Shown piece after piece: positions 22,040 to 31,429 of a stretch of 64,000 nucleotides of DNA. The position numbers were made by a program, and so were the translations under genes. Position 1 is the stretch's first letter, and every line of letters begins with the position of its first letter. The stretch comes from Chondrosia reniformis (taxonomy: Eukaryota > Porifera > Demospongiae > Chondrillida > Chondrillidae): NCBI GenBank assembly GCA_947172415.1, contig OX359194.1:3782001-3846000 (forward strand). Reading direction: 5' to 3'. The notes under the pieces are model-generated. The model was given only the letters and a program-made list of their open reading frames with translations. It ran no database searches and was not told where the DNA came from.

Positions 22040-23215
22040 GAATTTTAGAATTTAGATGAGATAACATTTTAATGTTGAATTCATTGCATTGTCTTCTAGT
22101 AGGGAAAAGACAAACAGGACTTTGTCCACACTGTTGAAGCTCAGTAAATAGATCTGTTATAGGCTTTTGTATTAATTTCTTTTGAAGTTCTGCTTCTACT
22201 TCTTCATTAAATTGACCACATCTTACAGCATGTAGTAATGATGAAAATGTACTATCATTTTTTTGACGTTCATTGATGGTTAGTTCTTCATACTCAATTG
22301 CATCTTTCCAAATGTTAATAGCAGTTACACACCCAATTTTTGTGCTAGTGATTTATTACCCACCTTTTCAAATACAGGATTACCATTGACTGGCTGTAAT
22401 TGTAAGATATCTCCAACAAAAAGCATATTTTTGGAGCCAAACCAGTCATTACTATTAAACATTTCATCAAGTCTTAAGTGGATGTATGCTAAATTTAGAC
22501 TTGAAACCATAGATACTTCATCTATAATAAACATTTTTACATCATGCATTGTAGTTTTCATTAACTTTTGTGATGTTTTTGGTAGTGGCCAATAATTAGC
22601 TGTTTGACTATTATGTTCAATGGGTAGTTGAAATAGTCGGTGTATAGTAACTCCTCCAATGTTGAAAGCAGCTAGACCATTGGGTGCTGCTATTGTACAG
22701 GTCAAATTTTTTATTGACCAGAGATTGCTGATTAAACTCTTAATAGTTTCAATTAGAAATGATTTTCCAGTAACACCTACGCCACTTATAAACATTCGTA
22801 GTGGCTTTAAGGTATTATTACAACTACAAGTTTTGTTTTCATGCTGTAATTGATGAGGAAGATGTGTTTTTATACTGCTATATACCCGTTTTTGATCAGC
22901 ATTTAACATGGCCTCTCTTTCTTGAAGAGTAACATTATCAGTGCATTCTGTTATATTTAAATCAGAAATATCTTCCATTGTTGCTTTAGCTTCTCCAATC
23001 ATTTGTGGTTCATCATCCTGTTCGGTGGACTTTTCTTCTAGGAGACTGTTTCTGGTTTCATTAATTATTTTAACATTAGAGTTTGCTCTCAGCATTTTCT
23101 GTAAAGTTGCATGGTAAGCTAAACTTTGGTTATTGGCAAGTAAGAGACGGTAAAATGCTTGTTCTTGCTGTTTCATTTTCAAGTAATAAATTGCTTTCAT
23201 CATGAAAGGGAACAA
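22040..23215 (-). pseudogene. PIF1-like helicase, N-terminal half
   Basis: The 296-codon frame 23215-22325 contains NADQKRVYSSI (motif Q region), GVGVTGKSFLIE (Walker A, with Val where Gly is usual), FIIDEVSMVSS (Walker B) and MLFVGDILQLQPVNG (motif III, Ile for the usual Asp/Pro). A frameshift near 22330 is followed by readable family sequence (QKPITDLFTELQQCGQSPVC) down to about 22020, where a TAA interrupts. In an intact element it would unwind DNA during rolling-circle transposition. Confidence 0.85.
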
Positions 23216-23327
23216 AAAGAAGAATTAAAGAGTAGTAATAATCTTCTCTTTGAGTTTCTTTCTCTGGATCAAAAAGCTTATGATTCACAAGTCTTGGAGT
23301 ATTTAGTTTTTTTTATATACTCTTTGA

Positions 23328-24379
23328 TTATCCTTCTTTATATATACAATCATAGTTTGCTACAAAATCATATAAACAAAGTTTTTCAAGATTATCAGGT
23401 CTTTTAGGATAAATCGTGTCTATTAGATTATCTTGGAATATTTCCTCATTATTTGGGTTCTGTTTTTCCATTTCTTGCAATATTTCATGGTTCTTTAATC
23501 GGCGACATCTTTTATGTGGCATGGAGACATCTATCCATTTTACAGTGTCAGATTTGTCATAAACATAATCACCAAGAAGGAGATAACTTGCTTCATAAAG
23601 ACCACACTCTCGTGAGCATAAGCTACGTACTCCAAAGCTCCAAAGACGATTATAAATATTTTTATCACAACTGATGTCATTCCAAATATCTTGCATAGTG
23701 CTTTTCTCAGCTTTAGTAACATAACCACTCACATTGTGGGCCAGTGCAAGTGATGACTCTGCTATAAACTGTATATCAATATTTGCTTTCCACCACAGTA
23801 AGAGTAGAGGGTTATAGTCATTTATTCAAATTTCAGCTTGAAAACGCTGTAAATCATAGAATATTTTCCGAGCCTTTAGGCTATCATCAATAGAGTGTAT
23901 TTTGGCAAATTCATAAACTTGGCGAGGAAACCCAAATTTGCACCTAGTTATAAAGGTACCTTTTCCATACTTATACCTTCGTTTGCAAACTTCATTTGAA
24001 GGGTTAGATTCAATGATATAGCTTTTTAATCTGAGCCAAATTTCCTTCCCTAGGGTGTCACATAAGTTTACTTTTGTTACAGACTTCCTTTGATGGAGAC
24101 AATTACAACTGCAACATTCATATATAGGATGATCATTGATTTCTTTTTAAAGCTTGTTATAACTTCTGCATATTTTAACATTAGTTCTGACTGAAGATTC
24201 AAATCAAAATTGTTACCGTCTACTGAGGTACTTAGCCTTTCAATCAAAAGTCTGGAATTTTGACAGGACAAAAGGCTTTGTAAATTTTCAGTGTCAATGA
24301 ATTCAGCCAAATATTCAAAGTTCTCATCATTTAGAACTACATCTATATTGTAAATGTACCTATGACTTTTTATAGCCAT
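23328..24379 (-). pseudogene. Helitron-like protein, region between nuclease and helicase
   Basis: Fragmented frames. The 24379-24077 piece precedes CCSCNCLHQRK and NEVCKRRYKYGKGTF, then TRCKFGFPRQVYEF, the Cys-x-Phe-Gly-Phe-Pro block seen in Helitron proteins. The next frame (23732-23328) reads VSGYVTKAEKSTMQDIWND and DVSMPHKRCRRLKNHEIL, a well-conserved stretch just upstream of the helicase in this family. Frameshifts and one TGA or TAA per 200-300 bp separate the pieces. Confidence 0.65.
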
Positions 24380-24630
24380 GTATATATGACTTAAGAATTT
24401 TCTTAAAATTGGGTAATGTGTTGAAGTGGCTCTCAGTATTCTTAGTCTACTGTAGCAGTGCCATTACTATAGCAAATTAGTGGGTGGCCTCTTAGGCAAA
24501 TGTGGCTATCCATAGGTTGATCAATAATACTGGAGGTCTCTTCTACATGAGTATCATTGCAGTGACTTGTATTTACACCCTTAAATTTTAATGTTGTACT
24601 GTAATGTTGGTTTGGGCATTCATCACAAAA

Positions 24631-24987
24631 TTATAAAATTCTTCGCAAACGTACAATTGGTTCTTCAAATGCATGCTTTAATTCAACTATAGCTGCTATG
24701 TCTTCATTTGACACTGGCTTACATTCATCATAACATTTCCACATCAGAGTTTTTGAATTTCTTACATGGTCAGTAGGAAGATTTTCAAATGGTACATCTA
24801 CAATTTCTCTATTTAGCACACATTGTCCCTGTAAGTTAATTGGAATTGCAAACTGTCTTGTTGGCATACTCAAGCTATAGGCTGCATCATAAACGTAAGG
24901 CTCAGATGCAGGTGTATGGCCTTTTATACCAAAGTCATTCTTATTGTCAATTTTCATATTATTTACTAATTGAACAGTCTTTAGCAA
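24631..24987 (-). pseudogene. Helitron-like protein, N-terminal segment
   Basis: A 118-codon frame with SEPYVYDAAYSLSMPTRQFAIP and ENLPTDHVRNSKTLMWKC. I associate such sequence with the region ahead of the Helitron-like N domain in animal elements. It overlaps the end of the 2A/repeat frame by seven bases and is shifted relative to it. It is followed by a gap where the conserved N domain (present in element 2 at 50.2-50.6 kb) should be. Confidence 0.5.
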
Positions 24988-26210
24988 AGTTTTTTATGCA
25001 CTTCCCGTGTTTGCAATAGTTTATTAATAATTGCTTTTGCTACTATTTTACTAGCAATGTTTACCTTGAAGTTGGGTAATTTTCCATTACACTTTGAAGT
25101 ATTTTCTTCTAGAAGTTTTACCACTTTGATTGACAGTTCAGACTTAGTTAATAACCAGCTAGCAATTCTTTTTTCATAAATCTCTTGCATATACATAGGT
25201 ATTTTCAGTGAGTACCTACCTTGAAAGTAAGCCAATCTCTTTGTTTTGTATTTGTTATAGTACATTTTAAAATTCTGACTACACTTTTTTTGCTTACTGC
25301 AATATCTAGCAAGGGAGGCTGTTCTCATTTTGATGAGATTAGAAAGATACCTACCACGAGCTGCAGCTTTTTTAATTTCTGGTGCCCTAGCATATTGAGC
25401 TCTAGATGCAGCTTTTTTAATTTCCGGTGCCCTGGCATAGAAGGCCTGAGATGCAGCTTTCTGAATTTTAGGAGTTTTAGCATATTGAGCTCTAGATGCA
25501 GCTTTTTTCATTTCTGGTGCCCTAGCATATTGAGCTCTAGATGCACCTTTCTGAATTTCAGGAGTCCTAGCATATTGAGCTCTAAATGCAGCTTTCTGAA
25601 TTTCAGGAGTCCTAGCATATTGAGCTCTAGATGCAGCTTTCTGAATTTCAGGAGTCCTAGCATATTGAGCTCTAGATGCAGCTTTCTGAATTTCAGGAGT
25701 CCTAGCATATTGAGCTCTAGATGCAGCTTTCTGAATTTCAGGAGTCCTAGCATATTGAGCTCTAGATGCAGCTTTTTTAGAATCAGGGTCTCTAGCATAG
25801 ATTGCACGACCTGCAGCTTTCTTTTTCTCTGGATGGAGTTTATATAGTGTATGATCAGTGGCTCTCCTCTTTTGAAGATTTTTAGAATATGACTCCTTCC
25901 TTTGGACTAATATACTCTCTTTGTTAACAAAATAATTGATTTTTCTTTCTGCTCTTTTCTTCTTATTTGTAAAGGGACCAGGATTTGTTTCTATATCCCC
26001 ATGACATAACAGTATTAATATCATATAGAGCACGAAAAATATAGCAATTAAGGAAATGATCACAAATGTCCTGAATATATCATTGACCTGTTGCATCTTC
26101 TTCATTTTCTTTTTAGTAGTTTTTTTGTCTACAAGTGTATATCTCAACTTCCTTGTTTGAAAATCATAATTAAAACTTGTCATAGCTTTATTCAAAGGGT
26201 TTATGTCCAC
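24981..26210 (-). CDS. Helitron-associated 2A and tandem-repeat protein
   Basis: Open frame of 409 codons. Residues 30-40 are very basic. Residues 49-69 form a hydrophobic segment (FVIISLIAIFFVLYMILILL), immediately followed by CHGDIETNPGP at 69-79, which fits the 2A ribosome-skipping consensus D[V/I]ExNPGP. The predicted break is between Gly78 and Pro79. From about residue 130 to 300 there are about eleven copies of a 15-residue unit, typically KAASRAQYARTPEIQ, encoded by a 45-bp minisatellite. Similar Arg/Lys-rich repeats are common near the N-terminus of Helitron-like proteins. The following 24987-24631 frame overlaps its end and continues the protein family, so the intact ancestor was probably one long polyprotein. 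The hydrophobic stretch could also act as a signal or anchor sequence if skipping fails. Confidence 0.75.
   Translation of the reverse strand: MDINPLNKAMTSFNYDFQTRKLRYTLVDKKTTKKKMKKMQQVNDIFRTFVIISLIAIFFVLYMILILLCHGDIETNPGPFTNKKKRAERKINYFVNKESILVQRKESYSKNLQKRRATDHTLYKLHPEKKKAAGRAIYARDPDSKKAASRAQYARTPEIQKAASRAQYARTPEIQKAASRAQYARTPEIQKAASRAQYARTPEIQKAAFRAQYARTPEIQKGASRAQYARAPEMKKAASRAQYAKTPKIQKAASQAFYARAPEIKKAASRAQYARAPEIKKAAARGRYLSNLIKMRTASLARYCSKQKKCSQNFKMYYNKYKTKRLAYFQGRYSLKIPMYMQEIYEKRIASWLLTKSELSIKVVKLLEENTSKCNGKLPNFKVNIASKIVAKAIINKLLQTREVHKKLC
25366..25816 (-). repeat. 45-bp coding minisatellite
   Basis: About ten tandem copies of a 45-bp unit (plus strand: CTAGCATATTGAGCTCTAGA and CAGCTTTCTGAATTTCAGGA). 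Adjacent copies at 25600-25760 are virtually identical, indicating recent unequal exchange or slippage; outer copies are more diverged. Confidence 0.95.
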
Positions 26211-26270
26211 TTCAGAGCTACCACTCTCAAACCCAAATTGGCTTTGAGAAGGGAGAGAGGCATTTCCTTT

Positions 26271-26529
26271 TTTCTTGTGTTTATTACATGGATTGCCTCA
26301 ATCTCCAGTGGGAATTTAGAATGTGTGCATTTCCCTACTGAGCTCTGGTAAGGATCTCTATAAACAATTGACTTGTAGAGATGTAAAAGCTTCATAATAT
26401 ACAAATACATGTTAGTTTACCACATTGCCAAACATAACATCCAAAGCATTTCCAAGATATTGCACTTATATTTAATGACTTACCATAAACTATTATGATG
26501 TAATTATAAATACATATAAGTGGTGAATG
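26271..26529. other. No recognised gene
   Basis: Spacer between Helitron-like element 1 and the LINE; the Helitron 5' end probably lies here, but no terminal hairpin or TC start could be fixed. Confidence 0.4.
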
Positions 26530-26719
26530 TGTAATATTATCAGGATATCAGGATATCAGGAAATCTTATTTAAACTGGGGAGGCCAATAGCCTGAGGCTA
26601 CTACAAAGGCACCCAGTACAAAAACTACAATATGTACAATAAATAAATAATAAATTAATAAATAAAATAGAATTGTCAATTCGGTTGTGTGCATATTGTC
26701 ACATTATACAAATTGTCGC

Positions 26720-27109
26720 TCATGCATTAGAATAAAAACGTTTAAATAGTTCCGTAAAGTTGTTGAGGCTGAGGTTAGGTGTTGCACAAACGGCTGTAGG
26801 TAGGCTGCGCCAGAGGGAAGCACCGGCAAAACTGAATGCCTTCCGTCCGAATGAAGACCTGACCAAGGGAAGATTAAGTTTGGAAGTGAAGGAGGAACGA
26901 GTGTTATGGTGGCAAGAAACATAAGAGAAGAGCCGAGACAGATAAGGTGGAGCCTGGGAGGATAAGCTGCGAAACATACACTGAGCCATGTGAAGTTTTC
27001 TTCTCAAGGTGAGAGTCGTTAATCCAAGTTCTTGAAGAGCAGCAGCGGAAGAAGAGTCACGACGCCTATGAAGCACAATCTTGCAACCAAAGTTCAGCAG
27101 CGATTCCAA
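26720..27109 (-). pseudogene. LINE C-terminal domain
   Basis: A 130-codon frame with LTLRRKLHMAQCMFRSLS, then FAGASLWRSLPTAVCATPNL and ELFKRFY, the typical CR1/L2 ending. It is continuous with the RT apart from a frameshift near 27150. Confidence 0.85.
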
Positions 27110-27154
27110 GCGGCGAGATTCATCTTGAGTACAGCCAGACCAGATGACATCACA

Positions 27155-28068
27155 TTAGTCAAAGTGGGGAAGGATGTACGATTTAAGATAAGTGAGGAGG
27201 AGAGAGCGAGGGAGAAACCAAGACAGCCTACGAAGAAGGTTGAGACGAGAGCTTACTTTTCTACAGAGCATGTCAACATGATCACTCCAAGTTAGGGTAT
27301 CGTTTATAAGCACACCAAGATACTTGAACACTCGTACCTGATCAACAGTTACACCATTAACAAGAACGTCCAAGCCAGTCTCAATTTTTCTTCTACTAGA
27401 GCGAAGGAGCATACATTTTGTTTTGCTTGCATTCAGTTGCAGTCCATTGCTGGCCATCCACAGGCTGGTTGCATCTAGACACTGTTGAAGTGAAGAGTTT
27501 AAAGAAGCAAGATTGCTACTCGTGATGTAGATGGCAGTGTCATCAGCAAAGAGAACAACAGAATCAGCAGGCAGGACTGAAGGAAGGTCATTGATAAAGG
27601 CAGAGAAGAGAGAAGGACCAAGCACAGAGCCTTCGGGAACACCAGTTGAGGGAAAACCAAGAGAGAAGAATGAATTACTGATACGAGTAACCTGGCAATG
27701 ATCGGAAAGATAAGACTTAAACCAAGCAACTGTAGACGAGGAGAGACCAAGTTGGGAAAGCTTAGACAAAAGAAGATCATAGTTCACAGTGTCAAAAGGT
27801 TTGGAGATATCAAGAAACACAACCCCGATGAACTGTCTTCTGTCCAGAGCCTTGTACCAGTCATCCAAGCAGTGAGGAAGAAGCGTTTGGGCCGAAATCC
27901 AGATTGATAAGGGAAGAGAAGGTTGTTTTGTATGAGGTGAGAAGAAAACTGCTCCTGGACACACCTTTCTAGAAGTTTACTGCAGACTGGAAGCAGAGAA
28001 ATGGGTCGGTAATTCGTGGGGGAGACACGATCAGCGCCTTTGTGGAGTGGCTTAACCCAAGCACACTT
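27155..28068 (-). pseudogene. LINE reverse transcriptase core
   Basis: The 269-codon frame 27964-27155 contains LDISKPFDTVNYDLLL (motif with the first Asp pair), STGVPEGSVLGPSLF and VVLFADDTAIY (the catalytic FADD). It then has LNASKTKCMLL and VRVFKYLGVLINDTLTW. Glu replaces the usual Gln in GVPQGS. The part between 28068 and 27964 carries RT motifs 1-2 in a shifted frame. Confidence 0.9.
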
Positions 28069-28860
28069 TCAGGATCCAGGAAAGATAGAAGAAGAAAGGG
28101 AGGAATTAAGGATAGACGACAGAGGGTAAGAGATGACAGATCGGCCAGCTATAAGAGCAGAGGAAGGGATACCATCAAGACCTGGAGAGCATCTAGGCTT
28201 AAGAGAAGCTAGGGTTTCTTCACACCAAGCAGGGGTAGTGGAGGTAAGAGATAGAGTAGACTGGGGAGGAGAAGCCAAAGCAGGGGGAGATGGAGGGGTA
28301 CCAGACCCAGTAGAAGAAACAGCAACAAAGTGGTTATTAAGAATATTGGCAACAGAAGAAGAGCTCTTGTTGAAGCAAGACCAGTTTTCATGTGAAGAGG
28401 AAGAAACACCAGCTGCCTTAAGAGTATTGCATAGAGCAGAAGGATGAGCTTTGTTCCTGATTAAGCGAAGGAAATAGTTTTTCTTTGCCCTTCGTTGAAG
28501 TGACGTTACTCTATTCCTCTGTGCCTTGAATGTTTCCAATGATACCGTTAGTCGATTTTTCTTGAACAGTCTAAACAGTTTATTCCGATGATCCATCTCG
28601 TCTCTGATACGTTTCGTGATCCAAGGGGCAGGCTTCTTCTTGACACATACTGTCTTCAGTGGGGCATGTTGTTCCAAAACATCCAGCAAGAGTGAGTTAA
28701 AGATGTCGATCTTATCATCAAGGCTATCGAAGGCATCAATTATAGACCATGGTACAATAGAAAGATCCTCTTTGAAGCTTACTTTGGAAAAGTTCTTAAA
28801 TGACCTACGAGTTACTAAGCATGGATGAGGTTTAGGAACACTACAGTCGATGTCAAGCAT
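28069..28860 (-). pseudogene. LINE linker between endonuclease and RT
   Basis: A 263-codon frame with PWITKRIRDEMDHRNKLFR, FKAQRNRVTSLQRRAKKNYF and LKPRCSPGLDGIPSSALIAG. This is the conserved region from the end of the endonuclease to reverse transcriptase motif 1 (SPGxDGxP). The frame is lost at about 28069, where the RT continues in another frame. Confidence 0.85.
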
Positions 28861-29109
28861 TATAGGTAGATGATCAGAGATAGCTGAGTCAAGAACAGAA
28901 GATTGGGATATGGGAACATTGGAAGTAACGATGAAGAGGTCAAGGATGGAATGTGAAGTAGAAGAGAAGTGAGTGGGGGAGCCTATGGGTTGCTGAAGAG
29001 AGTGGGAAGTCAGGAAGTTCGAGAGAAGTTTGGATTAAGGTTTGTTCAGATCAGCCATGTCCACATTGAAATCTCCACAGGCAAAAAGGTTCTTTTTGAC
29101 AATCGTCAT

Positions 29110-29645
29110 TTATTCAATGCTGTTACACACATCATGGACTAACTGGGAAGGTAGATTTAGAGGACGATAGAAGCAGCCAAAGACAAGAGGGGAAGAGAAC
29201 AGCCTGGAATCAATAAAGACCCACAAGTATTCAACGTCAGAGGCAGAAGGCCCACAAGAAAGGACAGCACAGGACAGATGATCAGCACAGTACACAGCAA
29301 CACCTCCACCACACCGAGAACGATCACAACAATACAGAGTATAACCAGGAAGATACAACTCACCATCACCAACAGATGAATCCAGCCAAGTTTCAGAAAG
29401 GGCCAAGACTTCAGGATGGACAGAGGACACCAGGAAAGCAACATCGTCAAAGTGACCGATGAGGCTGCAGGCATTGAGGTGTGCGAGTCGTAACATCTTC
29501 TTTGGGTCTGATTTCTTCAGTCGCGGCTCTTGGCTGTCAGCGCAGGGTCCTGGGTCAGGTTTCACGTCTCCACAACTGAGCAGTAGTGTGTATAATATTA
29601 GTAATATATTAGGTATAAATTGCTGACATCAAAGCATTTCTTGAT
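29110..29645 (-). pseudogene. LINE 2A-like leader and endonuclease N-terminus
   Basis: Upstream of the first ATG the frame is open and reads ILLILYTLLLSCGDVKPDPGP (plus-strand 29545-29605). This is a hydrophobic stretch followed by GDVKPDPGP, one residue (Asp for Asn) away from the 2A NPGP core. The endonuclease follows: LAHLNACSLIGHF, LALSETWLDSSVGDGE and YLPGYTLYCCDRSRCGGGVA, ending near 29110. The next readable sequence is GDFNVDMADLNK at about 29075-29040. Several CR1/L2 elements of marine invertebrates carry a 2A motif at this place, so the position is expected. The D variant would probably weaken skipping. Confidence 0.75.
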
Positions 29646-30812
29646 TTGACAAAGTGTAACAGTGTATACATGTAAAACTAGTGTTGTAATCATAAATAAA
29701 TACTGATTTACATACATCATAACCTGATCTTGATAGTAGACAAAACTGCAATCAAAAATTGAAAAAAATACGTACATAAATGTGCATTAGGATTTAATTC
29801 CACTTTGACTCTCTGGTTGATATAGCTCTTGAAAAGTAATAAACTGCTGATTCTCCTAATCACTATATATACTAATCAAACTTTACAAAATTCTTTAAAG
29901 CATTTCCTAACCGTTATACCCTAGCCACTCCGAGAGTACTATATACCATACCCTTTGATGGGCTCCTTAGTAACATTACTGTAACAGCTTTGTTCAGTAA
30001 TTCATTGTAAAATGCTTTAATTGGATTTGAATAATATTTACTGACTTCTTTCATGTGCATGCTGTGTTTAAATGACAGTTATGTGTTGTCTCTGCTTATT
30101 CTAACTTATTGACTACCTCATATGCACTCAGAAATTTATACAAATCAAATCTGCATGTACAAAGGTTTCAAAGTCTTCTACATTACAAAGTTTATATTAA
30201 TTTGTCATAAGTAAATTACTAAGACATATATAAAAAGCCATCAACCAAATAGTTAAAGGTAAAATTAAGTCCTTGAACTTCAGTGCCTGAGTTTCTTTGC
30301 TTATTCAGTTGTTTAAAATCTATAGATATGTTCTCTTCGTGATTTACAGTACTTCTTATATTGTATGTTATTTAAATTACATTATTTTTGAATCGATTTC
30401 AAGCTAGCCTTAAATTCTCCTACAAACTGTAACGTAAATGTAAATGCGTGTGCACATTGAAAGTGAAATCAGCGTGACCCTAATGCATTTTCATGCTATC
30501 TATATCAGTGACTAGAAAAGAGACAATACTACATACGTGATCACTATCCGAAGTAAAATTTACATATAGCGTTCAAACACTATCAGTTTGCCATGCATGA
30601 GCGTCTTTCAGCAAAATTAAATTCTAAAAACTAATAGTATACACAATTAGATTCTTTGCTTTAAACTCAGAAGTTCTGGTGTATTTATAGGTCGTTTGTT
30701 GGGCTCCAATTCCGAATCATTTCATTCTGCACGGGTTAACTTATCGAGGCTTAAGTATTCTCAGGCAAACTGGAAAGACCACTAGCCTACTAGGCTCCAG
30801 GGTGAACGAAAC
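29646..30812. other. No recognised feature
   Basis: AT-rich intergenic sequence with no open frame over 60 codons and no repeat that I could match elsewhere in the window. Confidence 0.5.
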
Positions 30813-30814
30813 TA

Positions 30815-31427
30815 CAGTGGAACACGTTTATAACGAACACGGATTTAACGAAATTTTGGTTGTAACGAAACGTTTTCAAAAACAGTTTTAAACAACATAA
30901 AACCTTCGGTTTATAACAAAAGTTTAGGGGCGAATCTTGGTAAAATTCGTTTATAACCAAGTTTTCCTGGCCTAGTGTTTTGATCCTGGACGTGTTAAGT
31001 TGTTGTGAATGAAGTATATATGCATAGCGGGTACAAATTTTTCCTTTTCAGAAAGAGCTACCAGCTTGCCACATCTTGTAGCCATAGAAAAGGAAATCAA
31101 GCAAGATGCGAAGGAGCTTGAAAATTGCCAAGTACAAACTACACTAACTAACTTCTGTATAGTTACAGTCCTGCAGTCCTGCAGGACATTCTATAACTTG
31201 AAAATCGTACGTATACGAAATCACGTGATGGTTTATAATTTATTTTGATGTCAATGTACTACAAAAAACGAACAAACGACTTAGAGCTATAGACATTCCA
31301 TCTATAATTCACTGTGACGAGTATGGATACGATGCGTGCCTGAAAACGTATCTTTTTATAATGAAATTCGGTTATAACGAAATAAATTTACTGCAATTTG
31401 AAGTTCGTTATATCCGTGCTCCACTTT
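30815..31427 (-). mobile_element. Deletion derivative (MITE) of the 53-55 kb Tigger
   Basis: The left end CAGTGGAACACGTTTATAAC matches, inverted, the right end of the element at 53133-55227. The right end (AAATAAATTTACTGCAATTTGAAGTTCGTTATATCCG-type) matches that element's left end. Internal sequence such as AATCAAGCAAGATG and ACATTCTATAACTTGAAA is also shared. TA lies at the left boundary; the last bases at the right have mutated (CCACTTTAA). The transposase region is deleted, leaving 613 bp. Confidence 0.85.
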
Positions 31428-31429
31428 AA

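Larger units (their letters stand above)
20690..26270 (-). mobile_element. Helitron-like element 1 (2A, PIF1-type helicase, OTU)
   Basis: Minus-strand element of about 5.5 kb read from 26.2 kb down to 20.7 kb. Order of parts: 2A-bearing repeat protein, Helitron-type N-terminal region, Cys-rich FGFPR block, PIF1-like helicase motifs, OTU cysteine protease domain. The domain order and the helicase/OTU pairing are those of Helitron/Helentron proteins. The region that should hold the Helitron-like N domain core and the HUH nuclease motif (about 24.1-24.6 kb) is too short, so it has an internal deletion. Several stops and frameshifts are present. Neither the 5'-TC nor the 3'-CTRR hairpin end was identified. 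Confidence 0.75.
26530..29645 (-). mobile_element. CR1/L2-like LINE with 2A-like leader
   Basis: About 3.1 kb on the minus strand. Order: hydrophobic leader plus 2A-like motif, apurinic-type endonuclease, reverse transcriptase, C-terminal domain, then a 3' UTR with CTCAGGCTATTGGCCTCCCC ending in short ATCCTGAT repeats near 26545, as in CR1/L2 elements. Frames are broken by several frameshifts and stops. The start and the clade assignment are from motifs only. Confidence 0.85.

Noticed and set aside
25366-25816. Regular direct repeats resembling a CRISPR array
   Set aside because: There are no unique spacers; units are head-to-tail, encode a protein repeat and lie in a eukaryotic transposon.
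25221-25847. A 208-codon plus-strand frame with repeated CSFLNFRSPSILSSR-like units
   Set aside because: It is the antisense shadow of the 45-bp coding minisatellite; the minus-strand frame has the 2A motif and fits the Helitron context.
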